DNA of 64,000 nt from Actinoplanes teichomyceticus ATCC 31121 (GCF_003711105.1 NZ_CP023865.1:4737001-4801000); one strand, 5' to 3'; shown: positions 1 to 8,822, numbered from the stretch's first letter. Numbers and translations: made by a program. Notes: generated by a model not told the origin, from the sequence alone.

Positions 1-151
1 GGTCGCCGGCGGGGGCCGGGGCGCTCTCGGCGCGCGGGTCGGCGGTCGAACCGGACGAGCCGGCCTCGCCGGCTGTGCCGGGCCGGGCACAGCCGGCCAT
101 CAGGATCAGGGGGACGGCGGCGGCGGTCAGAAGGCCGCGGGTTCGGGTCAT
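1..151 (-). CDS. Putative lipoprotein, N-terminal fragment cut by the window edge
   Basis: The first 50 codons of a minus-strand gene begin at an ATG at 151-149. The N-terminus MTRTRGLLTAAAVPLILMAG has positive residues and a hydrophobic stretch, then a Cys in a lipobox (LMAGC). This is a type II signal peptide, so the product should be anchored to the outer face of the membrane. After the Cys comes a Gly/Ser/Pro/Ala-rich linker. The functional domain lies outside the window, so no role can be assigned. It runs in the same direction as the S4 gene upstream, 75 bp away. Codon use matches the neighbours. Confidence 0.7.
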   Translation of the reverse strand, partial: MTRTRGLLTAAAVPLILMAGCARPGTAGEAGSSGSTADPRAESAPAPAGD

Positions 152-226
152 GTCCGGTACGACGAGACGCGCGGCCCGCCGGTTCCGCGCCGGGCGCAGA
201 TTCCCGCCGAAAGAATCAGATCTTGC

Positions 227-436
227 CTACGGCGCCACCCGGGCCCGCCGGCCGAGCACCTCGACGACGTCCCCGGGATGCAGCTGGCGGCCGCGCCGGG
301 TGTCCACCTCGCCGTTGACGGTGACGTCGCCCGCGGCGATCAGGACCTTGCCCTCGCCCCCGGTCTCGATGAGGTCGGCCAGCTTGAGGAACTGGCCCAG
401 CCGGATCATGTCACCGTCGATCGGCACGTCGCGCAT
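227..436 (-). CDS. Small S4-domain RNA-binding protein
   Basis: A 69-residue protein made almost entirely of an S4 fold. It contains IRLGQFLKLADL, then the typical loop GDVTVNGEVDTRRGRQLHPGD and a final VEVLGRRARV strand. Stand-alone S4 proteins of this size (YbcJ/RlbA-like) bind structured RNA, often ribosomal; that role is taken from the family. I chose the ATG at 436 because it places the S4 domain right at the N-terminus. A GTG six codons upstream is possible, and neither start has a clear ribosome-binding site. Longer readings of this frame would overlap the divergent YcnI-like gene. Confidence 0.8.
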   Translation of the reverse strand: MRDVPIDGDMIRLGQFLKLADLIETGGEGKVLIAAGDVTVNGEVDTRRGRQLHPGDVVEVLGRRARVAP

Positions 437-560
437 CCGGACATCATCCGGCACCGCCGCGGGCGGCCCGCAGCCAGGGCGGGTGCGGCGGGCGCAACCG
501 GCCGGAAAAGTTTCCCCCGGCCGGTTGAACCATCGGGGCCGGTGATCCGAACTATCTGCC

Positions 561-1349
561 GTGAGGTATTTGGGAACAGCGCTGACGGTGGCGGCGACCG
601 CCGGGATCCTCGGGGTGGCCGGTCCGGCGTTCGCCGACGTGACGGTCACCCCGGCCAGCGCGCCGCAGGGCAGCGGCCAGAACCTGGCGTACCACGTCAC
701 CAACGACGGCGCCCGGCCGATCACCCAGGTGACCCTCCAGATTCCCGAGGACACCCCGATCGCCGAGGTCTATCCGCTGTCCACGGACAACTGGGCCCCG
801 CGGATCGAGTGGCGGCAACTGAGCACGCCGCTGAAGACCATCCACAACGGCACCCCGGTCACCCAGGTGCCGAAGTCGATCACCTGGATCGCGGTGGGCG
901 GGAAGTCCATCGCGCCGGGCGGCTCGGCGGACCTGGGCGTGGCGGTCGGCCCGCTGCCCACCCTCAGCTCGGTCACTTTCACCCTCCTCGGCCGGTACGC
1001 CGACGGCGGCAGCACCCCGGCGATGCGGGCGGGCATGACGCTCACCCCGGACCCGGGTGGCACGGCGGCGGCCGGCCACCACGGCGCCGCGGACCCCGGG
1101 GCCGTCGCGGAGGACCAGCTCTTCGAGCAGGTCGTCGCCGAGGCGCGGGCCGACGAGCGGGGGCCCTCGGTGCTCGGCCTGGCCGGCTGGGTGGTGGCCG
1201 CGCTGGCCCTGCTCGGCGCCGGCTGGCTGGCGCTGCGCAACCGGCACCGGGCCGGCGACGACCCGGACGAGCCGTCCCCGGGCGGCGCCGAGGAGGACAC
1301 CGAGGAGAAGGAGACGGTCGCAGCCGGTCGCTGGAGCTATCGCGGCTGA
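561..1349 (+). CDS. YcnI-like (DUF1775) exported copper-domain protein with C-terminal membrane anchor
   Basis: 262 residues from a GTG start. A signal peptide ends at AFA/D25-26. The DUF1775 beta-sandwich follows (about residues 26-155, starting VTVTPASAPQGSGQN), then an acidic linker, one transmembrane helix (about 205-228, GWVVAALALLGAGWLAL) and a short charged cytoplasmic tail. YcnI-family proteins act outside the membrane in copper binding or handling, and their domain normally starts with His at the new N-terminus (AHVTV). Here the residue is Asp (ADVTV), so the usual N-terminal copper ligand is missing. No copD/copC partner is adjacent. Two hairpins follow the stop. Family assignment is firm; copper binding is doubtful. 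Confidence 0.85.
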   Translation: MRYLGTALTVAATAGILGVAGPAFADVTVTPASAPQGSGQNLAYHVTNDGARPITQVTLQIPEDTPIAEVYPLSTDNWAPRIEWRQLSTPLKTIHNGTPVTQVPKSITWIAVGGKSIAPGGSADLGVAVGPLPTLSSVTFTLLGRYADGGSTPAMRAGMTLTPDPGGTAAAGHHGAADPGAVAEDQLFEQVVAEARADERGPSVLGLAGWVVAALALLGAGWLALRNRHRAGDDPDEPSPGGAEEDTEEKETVAAGRWSYRG

Positions 1350-1388
1350 CCGGAAGACTCCCCGCAGGCAGGGTCCTGCAGCGGGAAA

Positions 1389-1409
1389 CCTCACGCGGGT
1401 GGCGTGAGG
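1389..1409 (+). terminator. Hairpin 40 bp after the YcnI-like gene
   Basis: Inverted repeat CCTCACGC / GCGTGAGG (8-bp stem, 5-nt loop). No T-run follows, as is common in high-GC actinomycetes. Likely terminator for the upstream plus-strand gene. Confidence 0.5.
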
Positions 1410-1483
1410 CAGTCGTGGGCACGCGCGTGGGGCGCGGACCGCGACAGGCGGGTGGGGCCCCGGGCAAGGCCCGTGATCCGCGC

Positions 1484-1517
1484 GCCGGGCGGGTGGGGAG
1501 CTCCCCACCCGCCCGGC
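1484..1517. terminator. 34-bp perfect palindrome between convergent genes
   Basis: Two 17-bp arms meet without a loop at GAG/CTC (1500/1501), rich in G/C. It lies between the convergent YcnI-like and DHH genes and could end transcription from both sides. The rest of 1350-1732 shows no credible gene. Confidence 0.55.
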
Positions 1518-1521
1518 TGTA

Positions 1522-1568
1522 TTCATGGCCTCGCCCATTCATGGCCTCGCTCCGCTTCATGGCCTCGC
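1522..1568. repeat. Three copies of TTCATGGCCTCGC
   Basis: Copies begin at 1522 (last base differs), 1538 and 1556, spaced 16 and 18 bp, in the non-coding gap between convergent genes. Each contains an ATG, but no sensible ORF follows. It is one of many short arrays in this window. Confidence 0.6.
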
Positions 1569-1732
1569 TCCGCGAGGCGGGCGTTGCGCCCCGGTGAGTC
1601 GATGGCGGGCCGGAAACGAGCACGCTGCGCCTGTCGTCTGCGGCCCTCTCGACGGGCCCGATGCGTGGTGGTTGCGGTCACGGCCACGGCGGGTTGCGGC
1701 CGTGGGCACGGCGCGGGCGGCGGTGGCCGGAT

Positions 1733-2671
1733 TCAGACCGGGACTACGCGTTCGGTGCGGAGGGCTTCGATGATCTCGCGCTCGACCCGGTCGGCTTCGT
1801 CGTGCGGGACCTGGCAGGTCCCCGCCGCGATGTGGCCGCCGCCGCCGTAGCGCAGCATCACCTCGCCGATGTCCACCGGCGAGGTGCGGTCCAGGATCGA
1901 CTTGCCGCAGGCGAACACCGTGTTCAGCTTCTGCCGGCCCCAGATGATGTGCACCGAGACCCGGGCCTCCGGGAACAGCGCGTACACCATGAACCGGTTG
2001 CCCGCCTCGATCACCTCCTCGTCGCGCAGGTCGACGACGATCACGTCGCCGTCCAGGCGGCTGACCCGGTGCAGCTGCTCGACGAAGCGGGCCGAGCAGT
2101 CGTGGAACAGGGCGGCCCGCTCGGCCACGTCCGGCAGGGCGAGGATCTCGTGTACGTCGGAGTGCTCGATGCAGGCGTCGATCAGCTGCATCATCAGCTG
2201 GTAGTTGGAGATCCGGAAGTTGCGGAACCGGCCGAGTCCGGTCCGGCTGTCCATCAGGAAGTTCAGCAGCGTCCAGCCGGTCGGGCTGAGGATGTCGGTG
2301 AGGGTGTAGTCGGCCGAGTCGGCCTGGTCGACCGCCTGCATCAGGTCGTCGGAGACCTTGGGGAAGCGGTCCTTGCCGCCGAAGTGGTCGTAGATCACCC
2401 GGGCCGCCGACGGGGCGTCCGCGTCGATGACGTGGTTGCTCCGGTCCCCCTCGTTGCGCAGCGTCTCCGAGTGGTGGTGGTCGAAGACCAGGTGCGCCCG
2501 GCCGTCGTACGGCAGGTTGGTGAGGATGTCCCGGTCGGTGACGTCGACGGCGCCGTCCTGCACGTCCTTGGGATGCACGAACATGATGTCGTCGATGAGG
2601 TCGAGGTGCCGCAGCAGCACGGCGCAGACCAGGCCGTCGAAGTCGCTGCGGGTCACGAGCCGGTACTTCAC
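1733..2671 (-). CDS. DHH-family phosphoesterase
   Basis: 312 residues from a GTG start preceded by a purine-rich GAGGGGG. The N-terminus has the Asp motif SDFDGLVCA (about 9-17). The central DHH box FDHHHSE binds catalytic metal, and the C-terminal DHHA1 substrate-binding motif is RYGGGGHIAAGTC. This is the core of the RecJ/PPX1/NrnA superfamily, whose members hydrolyse phosphodiester or phosphoanhydride bonds in short oligonucleotides, cyclic dinucleotides or polyphosphate. No CBS, S1 or transmembrane domain is present, so it is a minimal cytosolic enzyme whose substrate cannot be read from sequence. It diverges from zwf across a 236-bp promoter region. Confidence 0.85.
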   Translation of the reverse strand: MKYRLVTRSDFDGLVCAVLLRHLDLIDDIMFVHPKDVQDGAVDVTDRDILTNLPYDGRAHLVFDHHHSETLRNEGDRSNHVIDADAPSAARVIYDHFGGKDRFPKVSDDLMQAVDQADSADYTLTDILSPTGWTLLNFLMDSRTGLGRFRNFRISNYQLMMQLIDACIEHSDVHEILALPDVAERAALFHDCSARFVEQLHRVSRLDGDVIVVDLRDEEVIEAGNRFMVYALFPEARVSVHIIWGRQKLNTVFACGKSILDRTSPVDIGEVMLRYGGGGHIAAGTCQVPHDEADRVEREIIEALRTERVVPV

Positions 2672-2907
2672 GGGGTCCCCCTCGGTTGCCAGACCGTTGC
2701 GCCCATTTTGCCACTTTTATCGGTTAGGTCCTCCCCGCATCCAGGGAAGCGGAGCACGCCATGTCGTGAAGCCGGTCACGAAAAGTCACGCCTGCGCCGT
2801 GGCGACCGACACGTGTGCTCGCCGGCACACATCGCGATGAACCATGGACCTCGGCCGCTGCGTAAGGTCAGACGGACGGTAACGACCCGGTCGGAGGACA
2901 CGGAGAA

Positions 2908-4398
2908 ATGGACCAACCTCAGCTCATCCAGGAGCGCAGCGCGCCGCCGGCCACTCTGGTGATCTTCGGCGCCTCCGGTGACCTCACCCGCCGCAAACTG
3001 CTGCCGGCGGTCGAGAGCCTGGCCCGCCACAACCGCCTGCCCGACGAGTTCGCGCTGGTCGGTGTCGCCCGGACGCCGATGTCCGACGAGCAGTTCGCGG
3101 AGAGCGCCCTGGGCGGACGCAGTCTGTCGCAGAAGCGCCAGCTGGCCGGCGGCATCCGCTACGTCTCCGGCGGCTACGACGACCCGGAGACGTACAAGCG
3201 TCTCGCCGAGACGCTCGACGAGCTGGACGCGCAGCGCGGCACGTCCGGGAACCGGCTGTTCTACCTGTCGACCCCGGCCGGCGCGTTCGAGCCGGTGATC
3301 TGCGGCCTGGCCGGCGCCGGGCTCAACCAGGCGCGCGAGGGCTCGTTCGCCCGGCTGGTGATCGAGAAGCCGTACGGCCGGGACCTGGCCACCGCCCGCG
3401 AGCTCGACGCCGTGGTGCACGCCGCGTTCGACGAGCCGAACGTCTTCCGCATCGACCACTACCTGGGCAAGGACACCGTCCAGAACGTGCTGGCGCTGCG
3501 CTTCGCCAACTCGATCTTCCAGCCGATCTGGGACCGCTCCTGGGTCGACCACGTGCAGATCACGGTGGCCGAGACCCTCGGGGTCGGCACCCGGGGCGGC
3601 TTCTACGAGTCGGCCGGCGCGATGCGCGACATCGTGCAGAACCACGTGCTGCAGGTGCTCGCGCTGGCGCTGATGGAGCCGCCGGCCTCGTTCGAGGGCG
3701 AAGGCCTGCGCAGCGAGAAGGTGAAGCTGCTGCAGGCGATCCGGCTGCCCACCGACCGGGACATCGCCGACGCGGCGGTGCGCGGGCAGTACACCCGGGG
3801 CGGCACTCGGGAGGAGCTGATGGCCGGTTACCGCGAGGAGGTGGGCGTCGACCCGCTGTCGCGGACCGAGACGTACGCCGCGCTGCGGCTCAACGTGGAC
3901 AACTGGCGCTGGGCCGGCGTGCCGTTCTACGTGCGTACCGGCAAGCGCCTGCCGGCCCGGGTGACCGAGGTCGCCCTGCAGTTCCAGCGCCCGCCGCACC
4001 TGCCGATCCCGACCAACCAGCTCACCGAGCTGGACGCGGACGCGCTGATCCTGCGGATCCAGCCGAACGAGGGCATCTCGCTGCGCTTCGGCGCCAAGGT
4101 GCCGGGCCACACCTTCCGGGTGCGCACCGCCAGCATGGAGTTCTCCTACGACCAGACGTTCGTCGAGGAGTCCCCGGAGGCGTACGAGCGCCTGCTGCTG
4201 GATGCGCTGATCGGCGACGCGTCGCTGTTCATCCGCAGCGACGAGGTGGAGCAGTGCTGGCGGATCGTCGACCCGATCATCGAGCACTGGGCCAGGGACC
4301 AGTCGCCGATCCCGACGTACGAGGCCGCCTCCTGGGGGCCGACCGACGCGGACCGGCTGATCGGGCGCAACGGCCGCAAGTGGCGCAACTCGAAGTGA
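2908..4398 (+). CDS. zwf: Glucose-6-phosphate 1-dehydrogenase
   Basis: 496 residues, close to normal bacterial Zwf length. Catalyses NADP-dependent oxidation of glucose 6-phosphate to 6-phosphogluconolactone, the entry step of the oxidative pentose phosphate pathway. Visible motifs: nucleotide-binding GASGDLT (21-27), substrate-binding EKPYGRD (153-159) and active-site RIDHYLGKD (181-189, catalytic His 184). The ATG follows GGAGGACACGGAGAA. It stands alone, without the tal/tkt/opcA/pgl neighbours seen in many actinomycete zwf clusters, so this may be a second paralogue. A STAS gene follows after 107 bp. Confidence 0.96.
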   Translation: MDQPQLIQERSAPPATLVIFGASGDLTRRKLLPAVESLARHNRLPDEFALVGVARTPMSDEQFAESALGGRSLSQKRQLAGGIRYVSGGYDDPETYKRLAETLDELDAQRGTSGNRLFYLSTPAGAFEPVICGLAGAGLNQAREGSFARLVIEKPYGRDLATARELDAVVHAAFDEPNVFRIDHYLGKDTVQNVLALRFANSIFQPIWDRSWVDHVQITVAETLGVGTRGGFYESAGAMRDIVQNHVLQVLALALMEPPASFEGEGLRSEKVKLLQAIRLPTDRDIADAAVRGQYTRGGTREELMAGYREEVGVDPLSRTETYAALRLNVDNWRWAGVPFYVRTGKRLPARVTEVALQFQRPPHLPIPTNQLTELDADALILRIQPNEGISLRFGAKVPGHTFRVRTASMEFSYDQTFVEESPEAYERLLLDALIGDASLFIRSDEVEQCWRIVDPIIEHWARDQSPIPTYEAASWGPTDADRLIGRNGRKWRNSK

Positions 4399-4505
4399 GA
4401 CGCGCCGTGCCGGCGTGAATCCTGCGGCGGTGGGCGGGCTCGCATAGGGTGGTCAGCAACGTCGATCCCCATCGAGTCCGCCCCCGAGTCGAAAGAAACA
4501 CGGAT

Positions 4506-4841
4506 ATGCAGGTATCGGTCGCGCACCATCCACCCAACACGGCCGTCCTCGTCCTGCGCGGTTCCCTCGACATCGACACCGCGCCCGCCCTCAAGGCCAA
4601 TCTCGGTCGCCTGGTCGAACGGCCCGCCCCGCGCGTCGTGGTGGACGTCGCCGGCCTGGACTTCTGCGACTCCATGGGCGTCGGGGTGCTGGTCACCGCG
4701 CACGGCCGGGCCATGGAGCGAGGCGGCTGGGTCCGGCTCGCCGCGCCGTCCGGCTTCCTCCGGCGGCTGTTCGACACGCTCGGGCTCACCGACTACCTGC
4801 CGATGTTCCCGGACGTGGCGGCCGCCCTCAAGGACGAGTGA
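4506..4841 (+). CDS. STAS-domain anti-sigma factor antagonist
   Basis: 111 residues forming one STAS domain: LVLRGSLDIDTAP strand, then VVVDVAGLDFCDSMGVGVL. The Ser in DSMG sits in the loop phosphorylated in SpoIIAA/RsbV proteins. Such proteins release sigma factors by binding anti-sigma kinases. I chose the ATG at 4506 because the STAS fold starts directly after it; the in-frame ATG at 4449 would add 19 Arg-rich residues with no match to the family. No RsbW-type kinase or sigma gene is adjacent. Its 3' end overlaps the convergent ROK gene by 14 bp. Confidence 0.85.
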   Translation: MQVSVAHHPPNTAVLVLRGSLDIDTAPALKANLGRLVERPAPRVVVDVAGLDFCDSMGVGVLVTAHGRAMERGGWVRLAAPSGFLRRLFDTLGLTDYLPMFPDVAAALKDE

Positions 4842-5931
4842 CCGTCACCGCGCCGGCGGAGGAGACCGCGTCCAGGGCGGCCACCGCCGCGCCGCGGGCA
4901 CCGGCCATGTCCAGGTCCGCGACGATCGCGAAGGTGGCCGCCTCGACCTGCTCGTCGCGCAGCTGGGTGCTCTCCCGCACGGTGTTGAGGAACCACTGCC
5001 GGAAGTGCGGGGCGGCCTCGACCACGCCGCCGCCGAGGAAGTACGCCGACGGATCGGTGAAGTTGGCCGCGATGGTGAACAGCTTGCCGATCGCCCGGGC
5101 CTGCTGGGTGAAGACCGCGATGGCCAGCGGGTCCTCCTTCTCCCCGTAACCGCGCAGCAGCTTGGCCGCCCGGTCGATCGGCTCGGCGGCCAGCGGGTGG
5201 TCCGGGAACCGGGTCAGCCAGTACGGCAGCAGGTTGTTGCGGATCCCGGTGAGCGAGGCGATCGCCTCCACGTCGCCCTCGAACCCGCAGTTGCACCGGG
5301 GCACCGGCTGGTCCGCCTCGATCACGCCGTGCAGCGGGATCTGCACGTGACCGAGCTCGCCGGCCATCCCGGCGGCGCCGCGGATCACCTTGCCGTTCTC
5401 GACCACTCCCCCGCCGAGCCCGGTGCCGACGATCGCGGCCACCGACGAGTGCTCCAGGGCGGCCGTGCCGAAGTGCCGGTGGTGGGCGTAGAGGGCGGCG
5501 GCGTTCGCGTCGTTGTTGTAGATCACCGGCAGGCCGAGCCGGGCCTCCAGGGCGCCGCGGATGTCGAACCCGCGCCAGGACACCTGGTTGAAGTTGGTCG
5601 ACCCCTTGGACGAGATCACCCCGTGCGCGCTGGCCGGGCCGGGGGTGTCCAGGCCGACCGCGCGGACCAGCGACAGCGGCGTGCTGGTCAGCTCCAGGAT
5701 GCCGGTGAAAGCCTCGGCGAGCGCCTCGACCGCCGACTCCGGGCCGTCCAGGACGCGGCTCGGATTCTCCACCAGGTGGCTGACCAGAAACTGCCCGGTC
5801 GCGTCGAGCACGGTGGCGTTGTTGCAGGTCCCGCCGTTGTCGAGACCGACGACCGCCCAGGAGGAGGGGGTCCGTACCGTTTCTGCCTGATCCACGGGTG
5901 TGAGCCTACGTCGGTCGTGGTGTCCGGTCAC
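4828..5931 (-). CDS. ROK-family sugar kinase-like protein
   Basis: 367 residues with the ROK/ASKHA fold: phosphate-1 loop VGLDNGGTCNNATV (about 28-41), conserved NDANAAAL, VGTGLGGGVV, and GELGHVQIPL before the zinc motif. ROK proteins are sugar kinases or, with an N-terminal HTH, repressors; there is no HTH here. The usual zinc site CxCGxxGC is altered to CNCGFEGD, with Asp for the third Cys. That makes standard zinc binding and activity uncertain, though His and two Cys remain. It is divergent from the DUF1800 gene and convergent with the STAS gene. Confidence 0.85.
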   Translation of the reverse strand: MTGHHDRRRLTPVDQAETVRTPSSWAVVGLDNGGTCNNATVLDATGQFLVSHLVENPSRVLDGPESAVEALAEAFTGILELTSTPLSLVRAVGLDTPGPASAHGVISSKGSTNFNQVSWRGFDIRGALEARLGLPVIYNNDANAAALYAHHRHFGTAALEHSSVAAIVGTGLGGGVVENGKVIRGAAGMAGELGHVQIPLHGVIEADQPVPRCNCGFEGDVEAIASLTGIRNNLLPYWLTRFPDHPLAAEPIDRAAKLLRGYGEKEDPLAIAVFTQQARAIGKLFTIAANFTDPSAYFLGGGVVEAAPHFRQWFLNTVRESTQLRDEQVEAATFAIVADLDMAGARGAAVAALDAVSSAGAVTVTRP

Positions 5932-6009
5932 GGGTGCACCCGGATTGCGGACGCGTTAGTCACGGTTGCGGCCGCGACGCGGTCTGCCCGGCGGGCCGAA
6001 CGGAAGAGC

Positions 6010-7527
6010 ATGACGCCGACCCGCCGTACCCTGCTGACCGGAGCCGCGGCCGTGACCGCCGGGCTGATCATCGACGTGCCGGCCGCCGCGGCGGCGAAGC
6101 CCGCCGCTCTGGACCCGGCCGCGCTGCTCGGCGACGACCCGATCGCGCACCTGCTGCGCCGGGCCACCTTCGGCGCCACCGAGCAGTCGCTGGCCGAGGC
6201 GCGCCGGCTCGGTGTGGCCGGTTGGCTCGACCGGCAGCTGGACCCGCAGCGCATCGACGACAGCGCCTGCGACAAGCTGCTGCGGCGTCTCCCGCTGGCG
6301 CACGCCACCCCGGCGGCCGTGCGCGCCGCCCTGCCGAAGCACTCCTACGACGGTTTCCGGCAGCTCGGTCAGGCGGTGCTCGCCCGCGCGGCGTGGAGCC
6401 GGCGGCAGCTGTTCGAGGCGGTCGCCGGGTTCTGGGGCAACCACCTGCACATCGCCGCGCCGGCCAGCGGGATGTGGGACACCCGCGGCGACTACGACGC
6501 CCAGGTGATCCGCAAGCACACGTTCGGCCGGTTCGCCGACATGCTCAAGGCCTCGGCCCGGCACCCGGCCATGCTGACCTACCTGGACCAGCGGTCGTCG
6601 AGCAAGGCGCACCCGAACGAGAACTACGCCCGCGAGCTGATGGAGCTGCACACCGTCGGGCTGATCTTCGACGAGAGCGACGTCCGGGACGCCGCCCGTC
6701 TGCTCACCGGGATGACGGTGAGCCGGGCCGGCAACTACGCGTACGACGCGTCGCAGCACGCCACCGGCGCCGTCGACATCGCCGGCTTCCGGCACGCGAA
6801 CGCGAAGGCCGACGGCGAGGCGGCCGCGCTGGCCCTGCTCGACCACCTGGCGAAGCACCCGGCCACCGCCGAGCGGGTGGCCCACAAGCTGTGTGTCCGG
6901 TTCGTCACCGACGAGCCGCCGGCCGCCCTGGTCGCCCGGCTGGCGAAGGTGTACCTGGCCAACGACACCGCGATCGTGCCGGTGCTGCGCGCGCTGTTCA
7001 CCTCCGCGGAGTTCGCCGACTCGATCGGCCGCAAGACCCGCACCCCGTTCGAGGACATGGTGGCCACCATCCGGGCGCTCGGCCTGGAACCGGACGCCGA
7101 CGGGGTGAAGAGCCTGGGCGCGCTGCACGACATGCTGGTCTCGGCCGGCAACGCGCCGTTCCGGTGGGCGCCGCCGAACGGGTTCCCGGACGTCGCGTCG
7201 GTCTGGGCGTCGCCCTCGGCCTTCCTGATGCGCTGCAACCTGCATCTGAACCTGGCCGCCGGCTGGTACCCCAAGCAGCTGACCCGGCCCGCGAACCTGC
7301 TGAAGTCCCTGGTCCCGGTGCTGCCGGCGACCTACGGCGGATTGATCGACGCGCTCGCCACCCGGCTGATCGGGACGACGTTGCCGGCTTCGCACACCGC
7401 GGCCGTGCTCAGTGTCGCCGGAAAGGTGCCGACCAGTCCCCTGAGCGGCTCCGACCGGTCGCTCGCCGGGCACGCTCCGTACCTGATCGCGCTCGTCCTC
7501 GACGCCCCGTCCTTCCAGCTGAGGTGA
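6010..7527 (+). CDS. DUF1800 protein, Tat-exported
   Basis: 505 residues. I chose the ATG at 6010 because it gives a twin-arginine signal (TPTRRTLLTGAAAVTAG) with an AxA cleavage region near residue 29. The body matches DUF1800: DPIAHLLRRATFGAT near the start, FWGNHLHIAAP, NENYARELMELHTVG, and a C-terminal APNGFPDV-type segment. DUF1800 genes typically pair with DUF1501 genes, as here: the next start is 2 bp after this stop. The pair is extracytoplasmic; function is unproven. The long open frame upstream of 6010 is an antisense shadow of the ROK gene. Confidence 0.88.
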   Translation: MTPTRRTLLTGAAAVTAGLIIDVPAAAAAKPAALDPAALLGDDPIAHLLRRATFGATEQSLAEARRLGVAGWLDRQLDPQRIDDSACDKLLRRLPLAHATPAAVRAALPKHSYDGFRQLGQAVLARAAWSRRQLFEAVAGFWGNHLHIAAPASGMWDTRGDYDAQVIRKHTFGRFADMLKASARHPAMLTYLDQRSSSKAHPNENYARELMELHTVGLIFDESDVRDAARLLTGMTVSRAGNYAYDASQHATGAVDIAGFRHANAKADGEAAALALLDHLAKHPATAERVAHKLCVRFVTDEPPAALVARLAKVYLANDTAIVPVLRALFTSAEFADSIGRKTRTPFEDMVATIRALGLEPDADGVKSLGALHDMLVSAGNAPFRWAPPNGFPDVASVWASPSAFLMRCNLHLNLAAGWYPKQLTRPANLLKSLVPVLPATYGGLIDALATRLIGTTLPASHTAAVLSVAGKVPTSPLSGSDRSLAGHAPYLIALVLDAPSFQLR

Positions 7528-7529
7528 TC

Positions 7530-8759
7530 ATGAAGAACGTTCTGTGCTGTGAGCCCACCCGACGGACCGTCCTGGGCGGCGCGCTCGCCGGGCTGGCCGG
7601 GGCGGCGCTGAGCACCCGGATGGCGTTCGCCGCCGAGCGGTACACCGGGGACACCCTGGTCGTGATCTCGCTGCGCGGGGGGTTCGACGGGCTGTCGGCG
7701 ATCGTTCCGATCGGTGATCCGGCGTACTACGCGGCGCGGCCGGCCATCGGCGTGCCGAAGAGCCGGGTGATCGCCGGCAACGGCGCGTTCGGGCTGCACC
7801 CGGCGCTCGCACCGGTCCTGCCGCTCTGGCAGGGCGGCCGGATGGCGGCGGTGCACGCGGTCGGACAGCCGAATCCGACCCGCTCGCACTTCGCCGCGAT
7901 GGAGGCGATGGAGAACGCCGCGCCGGGCACCTCGATCCGCAGCGGCTGGCTGGACCGGATGCTCGGGCTGACCGGCGCGACCGCGCCGCTGGCCGGGGTG
8001 TCGCTGGGGCACGCCATGCCGGCCCGGATCCTGCTCGGCGGCGCCGACGACGTGTCGATGCCGGCGATCGACGACTTCACCCTGGCCGGGGACGGCAAGC
8101 GGCCGATGGCCGCGGCGCTGCGCGCGATGTACGCCGACGCGCCGGCGGCGCTGGCCGCGCCGGCCGGGTCGGCGGACCGCGCGCTGTCCGCGACGGCCGC
8201 GGTGAAGGCCGCCGGGTACGCCCCGGCGAACGGCGCCACCTACCCGGACACCGAGCTGGGAGCGGCGCTGCGCGACGTGGCCCGGCTGATCAAGGCGAAG
8301 GCCGGCCTGGTGACCGCGGCGGTGGACAGCGGCGACTGGGACATGCACGAGGGGCTGGGCACCGCGGTCAAGGGCCAGCGGATGTACGACAACCTGGCGG
8401 ACCTGGCCGCGGCCCTGGCCGCGTTCACCACCGACCTCGGCGACACCGCCATGAAGAACGTCACCGTGCTGACCATCAGCGAGTTCGGCCGCCGGGTGCG
8501 GGAGAACGGCTCGCGGGGCGCCGACCACGGGCACGGCAACGCGATGTTGCTGCTCGGCGGCGGCATCCGGGGCGGGAAGGTGTACGCGAACTGGCCGGGC
8601 CTGTCGCCCGGCGCGCTGGTCGACGGCGATCTGGCGGCGACCACCGACTACCGCTCGGTGATCGGCGAGGTGCTGCAGAAGCGCTGCGGCTTCGGCGCCC
8701 TGGACGGGGTCTTCCCGGGTGTGAAGCCGTCGGCGTTCGGCCTGGCCGCCGCCCGCTGA
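7530..8759 (+). CDS. DUF1501 protein, Tat-exported
   Basis: 409 residues with a twin-arginine signal (EPTRRTVLGGALAGLAGAAL, cleavage near AFA-A). DUF1501 belongs to the alkaline phosphatase/sulfatase-like superfamily. Typical segments are VISLRGGFDGLSAIVP, FGLHPALAPVLPLW, SGDWDMHEG and ISEFGRRVRENGSRGADHGHG, whose Asp/His residues fit a metal site. The start overlaps the ribosome-binding region inside the end of the DUF1800 gene (GAGGTGATCATG), so translation is probably coupled and the two products likely work together outside the membrane. A 21-bp hairpin follows the stop. Confidence 0.88.
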   Translation: MKNVLCCEPTRRTVLGGALAGLAGAALSTRMAFAAERYTGDTLVVISLRGGFDGLSAIVPIGDPAYYAARPAIGVPKSRVIAGNGAFGLHPALAPVLPLWQGGRMAAVHAVGQPNPTRSHFAAMEAMENAAPGTSIRSGWLDRMLGLTGATAPLAGVSLGHAMPARILLGGADDVSMPAIDDFTLAGDGKRPMAAALRAMYADAPAALAAPAGSADRALSATAAVKAAGYAPANGATYPDTELGAALRDVARLIKAKAGLVTAAVDSGDWDMHEGLGTAVKGQRMYDNLADLAAALAAFTTDLGDTAMKNVTVLTISEFGRRVRENGSRGADHGHGNAMLLLGGGIRGGKVYANWPGLSPGALVDGDLAATTDYRSVIGEVLQKRCGFGALDGVFPGVKPSAFGLAAAR

Positions 8760-8767
8760 CCCCGCAC

Positions 8768-8813
8768 ACCGCAACGGCCGGTGCTCCCTGCGGGGAGTAC
8801 CGGCCGTTGCGGT
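8768..8813. terminator. Strong bidirectional hairpin terminator
   Basis: Perfect 15-bp stem ACCGCAACGGCCGGT / ACCGGCCGTTGCGGT, extended by one wobble pair and CTCCC/GGGAG to a TGCG loop. It separates the convergent DUF1501 gene and sugar permease gene and can serve both. Confidence 0.85.
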
Positions 8814-8822
8814 TCGGGGGTG

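Noticed and set aside
2776..4287. Minus-strand open frame of 503 codons opposite zwf
   Set aside because: Composition is a pure antisense shadow; zwf has all catalytic motifs.
4449..4505. Earlier start for the STAS gene
   Set aside because: Adds 19 residues outside the STAS fold; the ATG at 4506 fits family length.
5005..6009. Upstream extension of the DUF1800 gene
   Set aside because: It is antisense to the ROK gene; the Tat signal starts at 6010.
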